From Thermoanaerobaculia bacterium (lineage in GTDB: Bacteria > Acidobacteriota > Thermoanaerobaculia > Multivoradales > UBA5704), in NCBI GenBank assembly GCA_030150965.1, contig JASLEW010000211.1:1-15240 (forward strand): a stretch of DNA of 15,240 nucleotides. Direction: 5' to 3'. Positions 5,303 to 13,016 of this stretch are shown in pieces. Below the pieces are notes generated by a model, which was not told the DNA's origin, searched no databases, and saw only the letters and a program-made list of their open reading frames with translations. Each line of letters starts with the position of its first letter. The first letter of the stretch is position 1. Both the position numbers and the translations under genes were made by a program.

Positions 5303-6355
5303 ATGCCGATCGCAGTTGACGCCATGGGAGGCGATTTCGCGCCGCAGAGCACGGTGGCGGGAGCGGTGCGCGCGGCGGTGGACGACGGCGCCACGATCCT
5401 CCTGGTCGGCGACCGCCCGCGGCTCGAAGCCGAGCTGGCCCGCAATCACCAGGGGGCGCACGGCGCGGCCGGGGGCGGGCTCGACCATCGCATCACCATC
5501 GTCCACGCCGAGGAGGTCGTCGGCATGGACGAGCCGGCGATCAGCCCGATCCGCAAGAAGCGCCGCTCCTCGATCCGCATCTGCGCCGAGCTGGTCAAGG
5601 AGCGCCGCGCCCAGGCCATGGTCACCGCCGGCAACACCGGCGCCGCGATGATCGTCGCCAAGATGGTCATCGGCACCGTGCCGGGCGTCGACCGGCCCGC
5701 CCTGGCGGCGGTGTTCCCCAACCCCAAGGGGCACACCGTGGTGCTCGACGTCGGCGCCAACGTGGACAGCAAGCCCGAGCACCTGCGCGAGTTCGCGGTG
5801 ATGGGCCACTTCTACGCCCAGGAGGTCATCGGCACGCCGTCGCCGCGCATCGGGCTGATGTCGATCGGCGAGGAGGAGGGCAAGGGCACCGACCTGACCC
5901 GCGAGGTGTTCAAGGCCCTCAAGGCCACCGGCCTCAACTTCGTCGGCAACGTCGAGGGGCGCGACGTCTTCAAGGGGTCGGTGGACGTCATCGTCTGCGA
6001 CGGCTTCGTCGGCAACGTGATGCTCAAGAGCGCCGAATCGCTGGCCGAGCTGATGGGCCGGATGCTGCGCGAGGAGCTGTCGCACGGCCTGCGCAGCAAG
6101 CTCGGCTATCTGCTGCTGCGGCCGGGCTTCAACCGCTTCCGCCAGCGGATCGATTACACCGAGTACGGCGCCGCACCGCTCCTGGGGATCGGCGGCGGCT
6201 GCTTCATCGGCCACGGCCGCTCCAACCCGCGCGCCATCCAGAGCGCCATCCGCCGCGCCGTCGAGTTCAGCAACGCCCGGCTCGACCGCAAGATCGGCGA
6301 CAAGCTGGCCGAGCTGCACGGCCAGGACAACGGCAGGGCGGAGCAGGGCGGCTGA
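5303..6355 (+). CDS. plsX: Phosphate acyltransferase PlsX
   Basis: The 350-residue protein is PlsX, which makes acyl-phosphate from acyl-ACP and phosphate. That product feeds PlsY in the first acylation of glycerol-3-phosphate. It is a soluble enzyme that acts at the membrane surface. The family motifs are all present: IAVDAMGGDFAP at the N-terminus, VTAGNTGAAM, the GKGTDLTREVFKAL segment, NFVGNVEGRDVF, and VCDGFVGNVMLK in the C-terminal half. Length is typical. A purine-rich GGGAAAG lies just before the ATG at 5303. An Ala/Gly-rich, pair-repeated loop near residues 48-60 is slightly expanded. In many bacteria fabH follows; here fabD follows directly after 32 bases. Confidence 0.95.
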   Translation: MPIAVDAMGGDFAPQSTVAGAVRAAVDDGATILLVGDRPRLEAELARNHQGAHGAAGGGLDHRITIVHAEEVVGMDEPAISPIRKKRRSSIRICAELVKERRAQAMVTAGNTGAAMIVAKMVIGTVPGVDRPALAAVFPNPKGHTVVLDVGANVDSKPEHLREFAVMGHFYAQEVIGTPSPRIGLMSIGEEEGKGTDLTREVFKALKATGLNFVGNVEGRDVFKGSVDVIVCDGFVGNVMLKSAESLAELMGRMLREELSHGLRSKLGYLLLRPGFNRFRQRIDYTEYGAAPLLGIGGGCFIGHGRSNPRAIQSAIRRAVEFSNARLDRKIGDKLAELHGQDNGRAEQGG

Positions 6356-6387
6356 CGCCCCGTCCGCCGGCCCCCGAGGTGCCCGTC

Positions 6388-7461
6388 ATGACGCGCCGCA
6401 TCGCACTGGTGTTCCCCGGCCAGGGATCGCAGAAGGTCGGCATGGGCCGGGCCTGGGCGGAGGCGTCGCCCGCCGCGCGCGCCGCCTTCGCCGAGGCCGA
6501 CGAGGCGCTGGCGCTGCCGCTCACCCGCCTCTGCTGGGAGGGGCCGGAGGAGGAGCTGAACCTCACCGCCAACACCCAGCCGGCGCTGCTCGCCGTGTCG
6601 GTGGCCATTCACCGGGCGCTGACCGCGGCGGAGCCGCCGGCCGGCCTCGACGCCTCCGGCCCGCCCTGGCCGCCGCTGCCGGCGCCGGTGGCGGTGGCCG
6701 GCCACAGCCTGGGAGAGTACTCGGCGCTGGTGGCGGCCGGAGCCCTCGACTTCGGCGACGCCCTGCGCCTGGTGCGCCGCCGCGGCGAGCTGATGCAGGA
6801 GGCGGTGCCGGTGGGCGTGGGCGCGATGGCGGCGCTGATGGGGCTCGACGCCGCGGCGGTCGAGGCGGTGGCCGCCGACGCCGCGGCGGCGGTGCCGGGC
6901 GAGGTGTGCGCCGTCGCCAACCTCAACGGCCCGGGCCAGACGGTGCTGGCCGGCCACCGCGCGGCGATCGAGCGGGCGGTGGCGCTCGCCAGGGAGCGCG
7001 GCGTGCGCAAGGCGACGATGCTCGCGGTCTCGGCGCCGTTCCACTCGCCGCTGATGCGGCCGGCGCGCCTGGCGATGGCCGAGCTGCTGGCCCGCGCCAC
7101 GGTCCGCGACCCCGCCGTGCCGGTGGTCACCAACGTGGACGCGGCGCCCGTGACCACCGGCGGGGCGGCGCGCGACGCGCTGATCCGCCAGATCGACAGC
7201 CCGGTGCGCTGGGTGGAGTGCATGGAATGGATGGCGTGCGAGGCCGGCGTCGGCGCCCTCCTGGAGGTGGGCTCGGGCAGCGTCCTCTCCGGCCTCAACC
7301 GCCGCATCGTGACCGGGGTGCAGGCGGCGTCGCTCGCCGAGCCCGAGCTGCTGCGCAAGCTCCTGGAAGGCTGGGCCGCCGCCGAGGCGGCGGCGGAGGG
7401 CGCGCCCGCGGGCCGGGACGCCGCGCCCGCCGTCCCGGAGAAGGAGGGAGCCCCCCGATGA
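6388..7461 (+). CDS. fabD: Malonyl-CoA:ACP transacylase FabD
   Basis: The 357-residue enzyme transfers malonyl from CoA to acyl carrier protein, supplying the extender unit of fatty-acid synthesis. Visible motifs are FPGQGSQ (9-15), the nucleophile elbow GHSLGEYSALVAAG with Ser107, the catalytic His219 in APFHSPLM, and VEVGSG-type ending (EVGSGSVLSGLNRR). Compared with E. coli FabD (Ser92) an insertion of about 15 residues, Pro/Ala-rich, precedes the active-site elbow, and the C-terminus has an Ala/Gly-rich tail. The ATG at 6388 is chosen because GAGGTG sits 7 bases before it; a GTG at 6379 is the alternative and would lie on that ribosome site. The stop overlaps the fabG start (ATGA), implying translational coupling. 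Confidence 0.95.
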   Translation: MTRRIALVFPGQGSQKVGMGRAWAEASPAARAAFAEADEALALPLTRLCWEGPEEELNLTANTQPALLAVSVAIHRALTAAEPPAGLDASGPPWPPLPAPVAVAGHSLGEYSALVAAGALDFGDALRLVRRRGELMQEAVPVGVGAMAALMGLDAAAVEAVAADAAAAVPGEVCAVANLNGPGQTVLAGHRAAIERAVALARERGVRKATMLAVSAPFHSPLMRPARLAMAELLARATVRDPAVPVVTNVDAAPVTTGGAARDALIRQIDSPVRWVECMEWMACEAGVGALLEVGSGSVLSGLNRRIVTGVQAASLAEPELLRKLLEGWAAAEAAAEGAPAGRDAAPAVPEKEGAPR

Positions 7462-8207
7462 GCATCTTCCGCCTCGACGGACGCACCGCCCTGGTCACCG
7501 GCGCCTCGCAGGGCATCGGCGAGGCGGTGGCGCGCCTGCTCGCGGCCCAGGGCGCGCGGGTGGTGCTGGCCGCGCGCTCCACCGACCGCCTGCAGGCGCT
7601 GGCGGGCGAGATCGCGGCGGCCGGCGGGCACGCCCATCCGCTCACCCTCGACGTCTCCCAGCCCGAGGAGGCCGCGGCGCGGCTCAAGAGCCTGCCCGAG
7701 GACGTGGCCGCCATCGACATCCTGGTGAACAACGCCGGCATCACCGCCGACAACCTCCTGGCCCGCATGGCGCTCGCCGATTGGGAGCGGGTGCTGCGCA
7801 CCAACCTGACCGGCGCCTTCGCGCTCACCCGGGAGGTGGTGCGCGGCATGATGCGGCGGCGCTGGGGGCGGATCGTCAACGTCTCCTCGGTGGTGGGGAT
7901 GATGGGCAACGCCGGGCAGGCCAACTACGCGGCCGCCAAGGCCGGCCTGATCGGCTTCACCAAGGCGCTGGCCCGCGAGCTGGGCAGCCGCGCCATCACC
8001 GTCAACGTGGTGGCGCCGGGTTACATCGAGACGGCGATGACCGCGAGCCTGCCGGAGGCGGCCCGCGCCGAGCTGAGCAGGGGCATCGCGCTCCAGCGCC
8101 TGGGCCGGGTGGAGGACGTGGCGGCGGCGGTGCTGTACCTGGCGAGCGAGGAGGCGGGCTACGTCACCGGGCACACGCTGAACGTGTCCGGCGGGCTGTA
8201 TATCTGA
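7458..8207 (+). CDS. fabG: 3-oxoacyl-ACP reductase FabG
   Basis: The 249-residue short-chain dehydrogenase carries out the NADPH-dependent reduction of 3-oxoacyl-ACP. It has the cofactor loop TGASQGIGEA near the N-terminus, LVNNAGITADNLLARM, the catalytic Ser144 in NVSSVVGMMGN, Tyr157 and Lys161 (YAAAK), and the FabG-type end YVTGHTLNVSGGLYI. Residue choice around the active site (GNAGQANYAAAKAG) matches housekeeping FabG rather than a general dehydrogenase. Its ATG overlaps the fabD stop and is preceded by a strong AAGGAGGGAG. A longer frame opening at 6906 is only the overlap of another fabD frame. Confidence 0.95.
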   Translation: MSIFRLDGRTALVTGASQGIGEAVARLLAAQGARVVLAARSTDRLQALAGEIAAAGGHAHPLTLDVSQPEEAAARLKSLPEDVAAIDILVNNAGITADNLLARMALADWERVLRTNLTGAFALTREVVRGMMRRRWGRIVNVSSVVGMMGNAGQANYAAAKAGLIGFTKALARELGSRAITVNVVAPGYIETAMTASLPEAARAELSRGIALQRLGRVEDVAAAVLYLASEEAGYVTGHTLNVSGGLYI

Positions 8208-8208
8208 T

Positions 8209-8232
8209 CCCCGCCGCGGAAGGATGGCGGGG
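8209..8232 (+). terminator. Short hairpin after fabG (attenuator or processing site)
   Basis: CCCCGCC (8209-8215) pairs with GGCGGGG (8226-8232) around a 10-base loop, immediately after the fabG stop. No T-run follows, so full termination is unlikely. It could lower read-through or protect the upstream message, allowing acpP to be expressed at its own higher level. Confidence 0.35.
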
Positions 8233-8255
8233 CGCCGGCGGTTGTGCTGGTCGGG

Positions 8256-8286
8256 TTGGACCAAGGGGTGGGCTTTATGCTAGAAC
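8256..8286 (+). promoter_or_regulatory. Weak candidate promoter ahead of acpP
   Basis: The 140-base fabG-acpP gap is the second longest in the operon-like run after the first promoter and includes TTGGAC (8256-8261) and TATGCT (8276-8281, 4/6 of a -10, with preceding TT) or TAGAAC (8281-8286). The spacings, 14 or 19 bases, are poor. It is listed because acpP usually needs much more product than its neighbours. Confidence 0.25.
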
Positions 8287-8347
8287 CGCGCTCTACGCGC
8301 CCAAGGCGGGACGGTGTCTGCCGGTCAAATCATGGAGGGCGAAACCG

Positions 8348-8590
8348 ATGGCTGTAGCGGATCGAGTCAAGAGCATCATCGTCGAGCAGCTCGGGGTGGA
8401 CGAGGAAGAGGTGACCCTGGACGCCAGCTTCACCGACGACCTGGGAGCCGACTCGCTGGACATCGTCGAGCTGGTGATGGCGTTTGAAGAGGAGTTCGGC
8501 ATCGAGATCCCGGACGACGAGGCGGAGAAGATCGGCAACGTCAAGGAGGCGGTCGCCTACATCGAGCAGAACGTCGGCGATCAGAACTGA
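8348..8590 (+). CDS. acpP: Acyl carrier protein
   Basis: The 80-residue acidic protein carries the growing acyl chain on 4'-phosphopantetheine. The attachment serine is Ser36 in LGADSLDIVELVMAFEEEF, the canonical DSL motif at the head of helix II; the helix-rich, Glu/Asp-rich composition and length are standard for ACP. The ATG at 8348 follows GGAGGGCG with a good spacing; a longer frame starting at 7781 is a fabG shadow. It sits between fabG and fabF as in most bacteria, and its 5' gap holds a small hairpin and a weak promoter-like element. Confidence 0.96.
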   Translation: MAVADRVKSIIVEQLGVDEEEVTLDASFTDDLGADSLDIVELVMAFEEEFGIEIPDDEAEKIGNVKEAVAYIEQNVGDQN

Positions 8591-8644
8591 CCGCCGCGGT
8601 CGCGCATCCTCACCGGGAACCCCGTCCAGACCTTGACCCCCACA

Positions 8645-9892
8645 GTGCGCCGCCGCGTCGTCGTCACCGGTGTCGGCCTGGTGTCCCCCCTGGCGGTGGG
8701 CACCCGGGCGACCTGGGAGGCGCTGCTCGCCGGCAGGAGCGGCATCGGCCCCATCACCCACTTCGACGCCGGCGACTATCCGGTGCGCATTGCCGGCGAG
8801 GTGAAGGGCTTCGATCCCCGCGACTACGTCGACAAGAAGGACGTCAAGAAGAGCGACACCTTCATCCACTACGCGCTGGCGGCGTCGCGCTTCGCGATCG
8901 AGGATGCGGGCCTGGTGATCGACGAGGGCAATGCCGACCGGGTGGGCGTGGTCATCGGCTCCGGCATCGGCGGATTGCCGCTGATCGAGGCCACCCACAG
9001 CGTGCTGCTGGAGAAGGGGCCCGGCCGCGTCTCGCCCTTCTTCATCCCGGGGCTGATCGTCAACATGGCGGCCGGCCAGGTCTCCATCCACCACGGCGCG
9101 CGCGGCCCCAACACCGCGCCGGCGACCGCCTGCACCACGGGCCTCCATGCCGTCGGCGATGCCTACCGCCTCATCCAGGAGGGGCATGCCGACGCCATGA
9201 TCGCCGGCGGTAGCGAGGCGGTCATCACGCCGCTCGCCATCGCCGGCTTCTGCGCCATGCGCGCCCTGTCGCACCGCAACGAGGAGCCCGAGCGCGCCTC
9301 GCGGCCCTGGGACGCGCAGCGCGACGGCTTCGTCATCGGCGAGGGCGCCGGCATCGTGGTGCTCGAGGAGCAGGAGCTGGCGGAGCGGCGCGGGGCGCCG
9401 ATCTACGCCGAGGTCGCCGGCTACGGCATGAGCGCCGACGCCCACCACATCTCGGCGCCGGACCCCGAGGGCGACGGCGCGCGGCGCTGCATGCAGGCGG
9501 CGCTCGCCGACGCCGGGCTGCCGCCGTCGGCGGTGGATTACATCAACGCCCACGGCACCTCCACCCAGCTCGGCGACCTGTCCGAGGTCAGGGCCGTCCA
9601 CAAGGTCTTCGGCGAGCACGCGAGGAGCCTGGCCGTGTCCTCCACCAAGTCGGCGACCGGCCACCTCCTGGGTGCGGCCGGCGGGCTCGAATGCGGCATC
9701 CTGGCGCTCGCCGTGCGCCACCAGATCCTGCCGCCGACGCTGAACCTGGAAGAGCCCGGCGAGGGCTGCGACCTCGATTTCGTGCCCCACCGGGCGCGGC
9801 CGGCCGACCTGCGCTACGCGCTGACCAACTCGTTCGGCTTCGGCGGCACGAACGGCGCGCTGATCCTGCAGCGATACGGCGCCCGGCCGTAA
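8645..9892 (+). CDS. fabF: 3-oxoacyl-ACP synthase II (FabF, KAS II)
   Basis: The 415-residue condensing enzyme elongates acyl-ACP with malonyl-ACP. The thiolase-fold triad is complete: Cys163 in PATACTTGLHAVG, His303 in NAHGTSTQLGD and His340 in KSATGHLLGAAGG. The GTG at 8645 is preferred over the in-frame TTG at 8633 because it gives the usual start RRRVVVTGVGLVSPL. It also puts all three catalytic residues at exactly the E. coli FabF numbers (163, 303, 340). No good Shine-Dalgarno is seen for either. Small departures from the commonest motif wording are CTTG for CATG and TQLGD for TPLND, both conservative. It lies 54 bases after acpP and ends the fatty-acid cluster. Confidence 0.94.
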   Translation: MRRRVVVTGVGLVSPLAVGTRATWEALLAGRSGIGPITHFDAGDYPVRIAGEVKGFDPRDYVDKKDVKKSDTFIHYALAASRFAIEDAGLVIDEGNADRVGVVIGSGIGGLPLIEATHSVLLEKGPGRVSPFFIPGLIVNMAAGQVSIHHGARGPNTAPATACTTGLHAVGDAYRLIQEGHADAMIAGGSEAVITPLAIAGFCAMRALSHRNEEPERASRPWDAQRDGFVIGEGAGIVVLEEQELAERRGAPIYAEVAGYGMSADAHHISAPDPEGDGARRCMQAALADAGLPPSAVDYINAHGTSTQLGDLSEVRAVHKVFGEHARSLAVSSTKSATGHLLGAAGGLECGILALAVRHQILPPTLNLEEPGEGCDLDFVPHRARPADLRYALTNSFGFGGTNGALILQRYGARP

Positions 9893-9964
9893 CGCCCCGC
9901 CGCGCGCCCGCCCCGAAACCTTCCCGCCGCCACCCCGTAGTGGGGGTGCAGCAGGAGGTGCCCC

Positions 9965-11218
9965 ATGGCCGACCGACTCTCTTCCCCACAGCCCATCCGC
10001 CCCCGGCCGCGGCACACCGGCGGGCGGTTGACGGTGCTCGCGACGCTCGCTCTCGCCGCCGGCCTCGGCGCCGCCGGCCGGCTGGCCGCCGAGCCCCAGA
10101 CGCGCACCTTCCGCCAGAGCTTCCCGGTCACCGCGGGCACCGCCGTCCGCCTCGCCAACCTGGCCGGCCAGGTGGAGCTGGTTGCCGGCAGCGGCAATCA
10201 GGTGGTGGTCGATGCCACCGTCCACGCGGAGGCCTCGGGATCGGCCGAGACGCAGCGCCTGGTGCAGGAGATGCAGTGGGTGGCGGCCAGGGATGCCAAG
10301 GGGCGCGACGAGTGGGCGCTCTCCTACCCGGTCGACCGCTACCACTCCTTCTTCTACCCGCAACCGCGCGGCAAGGAGGAGTCGGCCTTCTGGAGCCTGT
10401 TCGACAGCAGCTCGTCCTCGACCACCTACCGCGGCGAGCGGGTGCGCGTCTACACCGGGCGGCACTCGTCGGCGCCGACCCTCTACGTCGATCTGCGCGT
10501 CGCCGTGCCGCCGTCGAGCGTCCTGGCGGTGCGCAACCTCGCCGGCAAGGTGCACGGCGGCGCCCTCGCCGGCAGCCTGGCGCTCGACACCGGCAATGCC
10601 GACATCCAGCTCGACGGCTTCTCCGGCCAGCTCCGCCTCGACACCGGCTCGGGCGACGTGCTGCTCGGCGCCTGCCGCGGCGAGACCGCCATCGACACCG
10701 GCTCGGGCGACGTGGTGGTGCGGCAGCTGGTGGGCAACGCGAGCATCGACACCGGCTCGGGCGACGTGCGCATCGAGCGGGTGGCGGCCGGCAGGCTCGC
10801 CGTCCACACCGGCTCGGGCGACGTGACGGTGCGCGACGGCTCGGCCGGCAGCCTCAACTTCCACACCGGCAGCGGCGGCGTGCGCGTGCTGGGCGTCGAC
10901 TCGGAGGAGGTGGTCGCCGGCACGGCGTCCGGCGACGTCCGGCTGTCCTGCCCGCTCGGCCACACCCGGCACCTGACGGCGCGCACCGGCAGCGGCGACG
11001 TGACCATCCTGGCCGGCGCCGCCGACTCCTTCGACCTTACGGCGCAGCAGGGCAGCGGCGACCTCTCGGTCGGCTACCACGACGCCGTGCTGCGGCGGTC
11101 GAGACGCGACAAGCTGGTGGGCGCGCGCCGGGGCGACGGGCGCACGGTCATCGAGGTCAGGACCGGGAGCGGCGACTGCTCGATCCGGCCGCAGGGGAGC
11201 GGCGGCGGCTCCGACTGA
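9965..11218 (+). CDS. Exported DUF4097-type beta-repeat protein
   Basis: The 417-residue protein has a basic N-terminus and a hydrophobic stretch (about 20-42, ending AAEP), consistent with an uncleaved anchor or signal peptide. From about residue 199 to the end it repeats an 18-20-residue unit with the core [L/I]-D/H-T-G-S-G-D-V: DTGSGDV at 226, 244 and 262, HTGSGDV at 281, then HTGSGGV, TASGDV, TGSGDV, QGSGDL and TGSGDC. Such repeats are characteristic of DUF4097 proteins, predicted right-handed beta-helices often found beside anti-sigma or stress genes. Residues 100-160 form a Ser/Tyr-rich non-repeat insert (FDSSSSSTTYRG). AGGAGG sits 8 bases before the ATG. It starts 72 bases after fabF and may be cotranscribed, though its function in the envelope is unknown. 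Confidence 0.8.
   Translation: MADRLSSPQPIRPRPRHTGGRLTVLATLALAAGLGAAGRLAAEPQTRTFRQSFPVTAGTAVRLANLAGQVELVAGSGNQVVVDATVHAEASGSAETQRLVQEMQWVAARDAKGRDEWALSYPVDRYHSFFYPQPRGKEESAFWSLFDSSSSSTTYRGERVRVYTGRHSSAPTLYVDLRVAVPPSSVLAVRNLAGKVHGGALAGSLALDTGNADIQLDGFSGQLRLDTGSGDVLLGACRGETAIDTGSGDVVVRQLVGNASIDTGSGDVRIERVAAGRLAVHTGSGDVTVRDGSAGSLNFHTGSGGVRVLGVDSEEVVAGTASGDVRLSCPLGHTRHLTARTGSGDVTILAGAADSFDLTAQQGSGDLSVGYHDAVLRRSRRDKLVGARRGDGRTVIEVRTGSGDCSIRPQGSGGGSD
10639..10825 (+). repeat. In-gene near-identical DNA repeats encoding DTGSGDV
   Basis: The 18-mer ACCGGCTCGGGCGACGTG occurs identically four times (10643-10660, 10697-10714, 10751-10768, 10808-10825), spaced 54, 54 and 57 bases. Weaker copies continue to about 11180. 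DNA identity beyond what the protein repeat needs suggests recent unit duplication or gene conversion and makes copy-number change likely. Confidence 0.8.
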
Positions 11219-11221
11219 CCT

Positions 11222-12967
11222 CTACATCTTGCCGTAGTTGGGGCCGCCCCCGCCCTCGGGGGGCACCCAGGTGATGATGCCGTAGGGATCCATGATGTCG
11301 CAGGTCTTGCAGTGGACGCAGTTCGAGGCGTTGATCTGCAGCCGCCGTCCGCCCGCCGCGCTGGAATCGGCCACCATCTCGTAGACCGCCGCCGGACAGA
11401 AGCGCTCGCAGGGGTTGGCGTACTCGGCGGTGCAGCGGCTCACGCACACGTTCGGATCGGCGACGTGCAGATGGACCGGCTGGTCCTCGTCGTGCGCCGT
11501 GCCGGACAGGTAGACGTCGGCCAGGCGGTCGAGGACCAGCTGGGTGCCGCCGGCCAGCGCCTGCAGCTCCGCTCCCTGCGGCAGGGGCGGCGACGGCTGC
11601 TGGCCGCGCCCGGCGGCGGAGGTGAGCGGCACCAGGCGCTCGGGGCCGGAGCGGGTGGCGAGCCGGTTGAAGAGGCCCCAGCCGCGCCCGCCGGTGACCA
11701 GCCCGAGCCCGGCCTGGAGCATCCCGGCCGCCAGGCCGTGGTCGAACGACTGGTGGAAGTTGCGCACCGGCCACATCTCCTCGCGGATCCAGCTCGCCTC
11801 GACCTTGGCGGCGTAGCGGGCGGCGAGGGCGGAGGGGGCTCCGGCTCCGGCGGGCGGCGCCGGCGCCGCCAGCTCCTCGAAGATCGCCTCGGCCGCCAGC
11901 ATCCCCGACTTCATGCCGAGGTGGATGCCCTTGAGCCGCTGGCTGTTGAGGAAGCCGGCGGAGTCGCCGATCAGCAGGAAGCCGTCGCCGCCGAGCCGCG
12001 GCAGCGACCACCATCCCCCCTCGGGGATCGCCTTGGCGCCGTAGAAGGCGGGCTTGCCGCCGGCCAGCAGGCGGGCGATGTCGGGGTGGGTCTTGAAGCG
12101 CTGGAATTCGCGGAAGGGATCGAACAGCGGGTTCTCGTAGTCCAGCCCCACCACCAGGCCGACGATCAGCTGGTCCCCCTGCATGCCGTAGACGAACCCG
12201 CCGCCGAAGGTGTGGAAGCCGAGCGGCCAGTTGAGCGTGTGGATGACCTGGCCGGGCGCGAAGCGCCCCGGCGGCACGTCCCACACCTCCTTGAGGCCGA
12301 TGGCGTAGAGCTGCGGGTTGCGGCCGTGCCACAGGCCGGACCCCTGCCCCGGCGGCGCGAGCTGGGCGTCGAGCTGCTTGACCAGGGTGCCGCGCGGCCC
12401 CTCGCCCAGCACCACGCAGCGGGTGCGGATGTCGATGCCGGGCTCGTAGTTGCCCTTCTTCTCGCCGTGCCTGCCGACGCCCTTGTCGCCGGTGCGCACG
12501 CCCACCACGCGCCCGTCCTCGACCAGCGCCTCGGCGGCGGGGAACTCGTTGAAGATGTCCACGCCGGCGGCCTCGACGCGGGGCGCCATCCAGCGCAGGA
12601 GCTTGCCCAGCGACGCCACGTAGCAGCCGTGGTTCTGGAGCGGCGGCGGGATGGGCAGCGACCAGGACCCGCCGCGGGTCAGGAAGAGCACCTGCTCGCG
12701 GCCGACCGGCGCCTCGAAGGGCGCGCTCGACCAGTCGTCGGGGAACAGCTCGACCAGCGCGCGCGGATCGACCACCGCGCCGGAGAGCGCGTGGCTGCCG
12801 ATCTCCCGGCCCTTTTCCAGCACCGCGATCGACAGCTCGAGCGGCCGGGCGGCGCCCTCGTTGTGGCGGCGCACCAGGCGGGCCAGGTGGAGGGCGCCCG
12901 CCAGGCTGGCCGGCCCGGCGCCCACGAACAGCACATCGATCTCCAGGGTCTCGCGCTCTTCGCTCAT
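11222..12967 (-). CDS. Electron transfer flavoprotein-ubiquinone oxidoreductase (ETF-QO)
   Basis: The 581-residue enzyme passes electrons from reduced ETF to the quinone pool, linking acyl-CoA and amino-acid dehydrogenases to respiration at the membrane. It has an N-terminal FAD motif, VGAGPAS (15-21), SLGKLLRWM and NEFPA segments, FGGGFVYGM, LLIGDSAGFLN for the second FAD contact, and GIHLGMKSGMLAAE. The C-terminal 4Fe-4S domain has Cys524 (FCPAAVYEM) and Cys550/553/556 (NCVHCKTCDIMDP), followed by WVPPEGGGGPNYGKM, the classical end. An Ala/Pro-rich insert near 385-400 explains the length slightly above the usual ~550. The ATG at 12967 is chosen; a GTG at 12988 would add seven residues. It lies 49 bases after the DedA-rhodanese gene on the same strand. 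ETF subunit genes are not in the window. Confidence 0.93.
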   Translation of the reverse strand: MSEERETLEIDVLFVGAGPASLAGALHLARLVRRHNEGAARPLELSIAVLEKGREIGSHALSGAVVDPRALVELFPDDWSSAPFEAPVGREQVLFLTRGGSWSLPIPPPLQNHGCYVASLGKLLRWMAPRVEAAGVDIFNEFPAAEALVEDGRVVGVRTGDKGVGRHGEKKGNYEPGIDIRTRCVVLGEGPRGTLVKQLDAQLAPPGQGSGLWHGRNPQLYAIGLKEVWDVPPGRFAPGQVIHTLNWPLGFHTFGGGFVYGMQGDQLIVGLVVGLDYENPLFDPFREFQRFKTHPDIARLLAGGKPAFYGAKAIPEGGWWSLPRLGGDGFLLIGDSAGFLNSQRLKGIHLGMKSGMLAAEAIFEELAAPAPPAGAGAPSALAARYAAKVEASWIREEMWPVRNFHQSFDHGLAAGMLQAGLGLVTGGRGWGLFNRLATRSGPERLVPLTSAAGRGQQPSPPLPQGAELQALAGGTQLVLDRLADVYLSGTAHDEDQPVHLHVADPNVCVSRCTAEYANPCERFCPAAVYEMVADSSAAGGRRLQINASNCVHCKTCDIMDPYGIITWVPPEGGGGPNYGKM

Positions 12968-13016
12968 GCCGTCGGCGGATGCTACCACTCGGCCGGCGGC
13001 GCGGCGCGGCGCCGGC

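Noticed and set aside
4262..6319. 685-codon minus-strand frame opposite DUF177, rpmF and plsX
   Set aside because: Shadow of three conserved genes; composition is low complexity.
9931..9948. CACCCC/GGGGTG hairpin between fabF and the DUF4097 gene as terminator
   Set aside because: Only 6 bp, no T-run and immediately before the ribosome site; too weak to call.
8330..11080. 916-codon minus-strand frame opposite acpP, fabF and the DUF4097 gene
   Set aside because: It spans three well-identified genes and their gaps, and has no recognisable motif; GC bias alone keeps it open.
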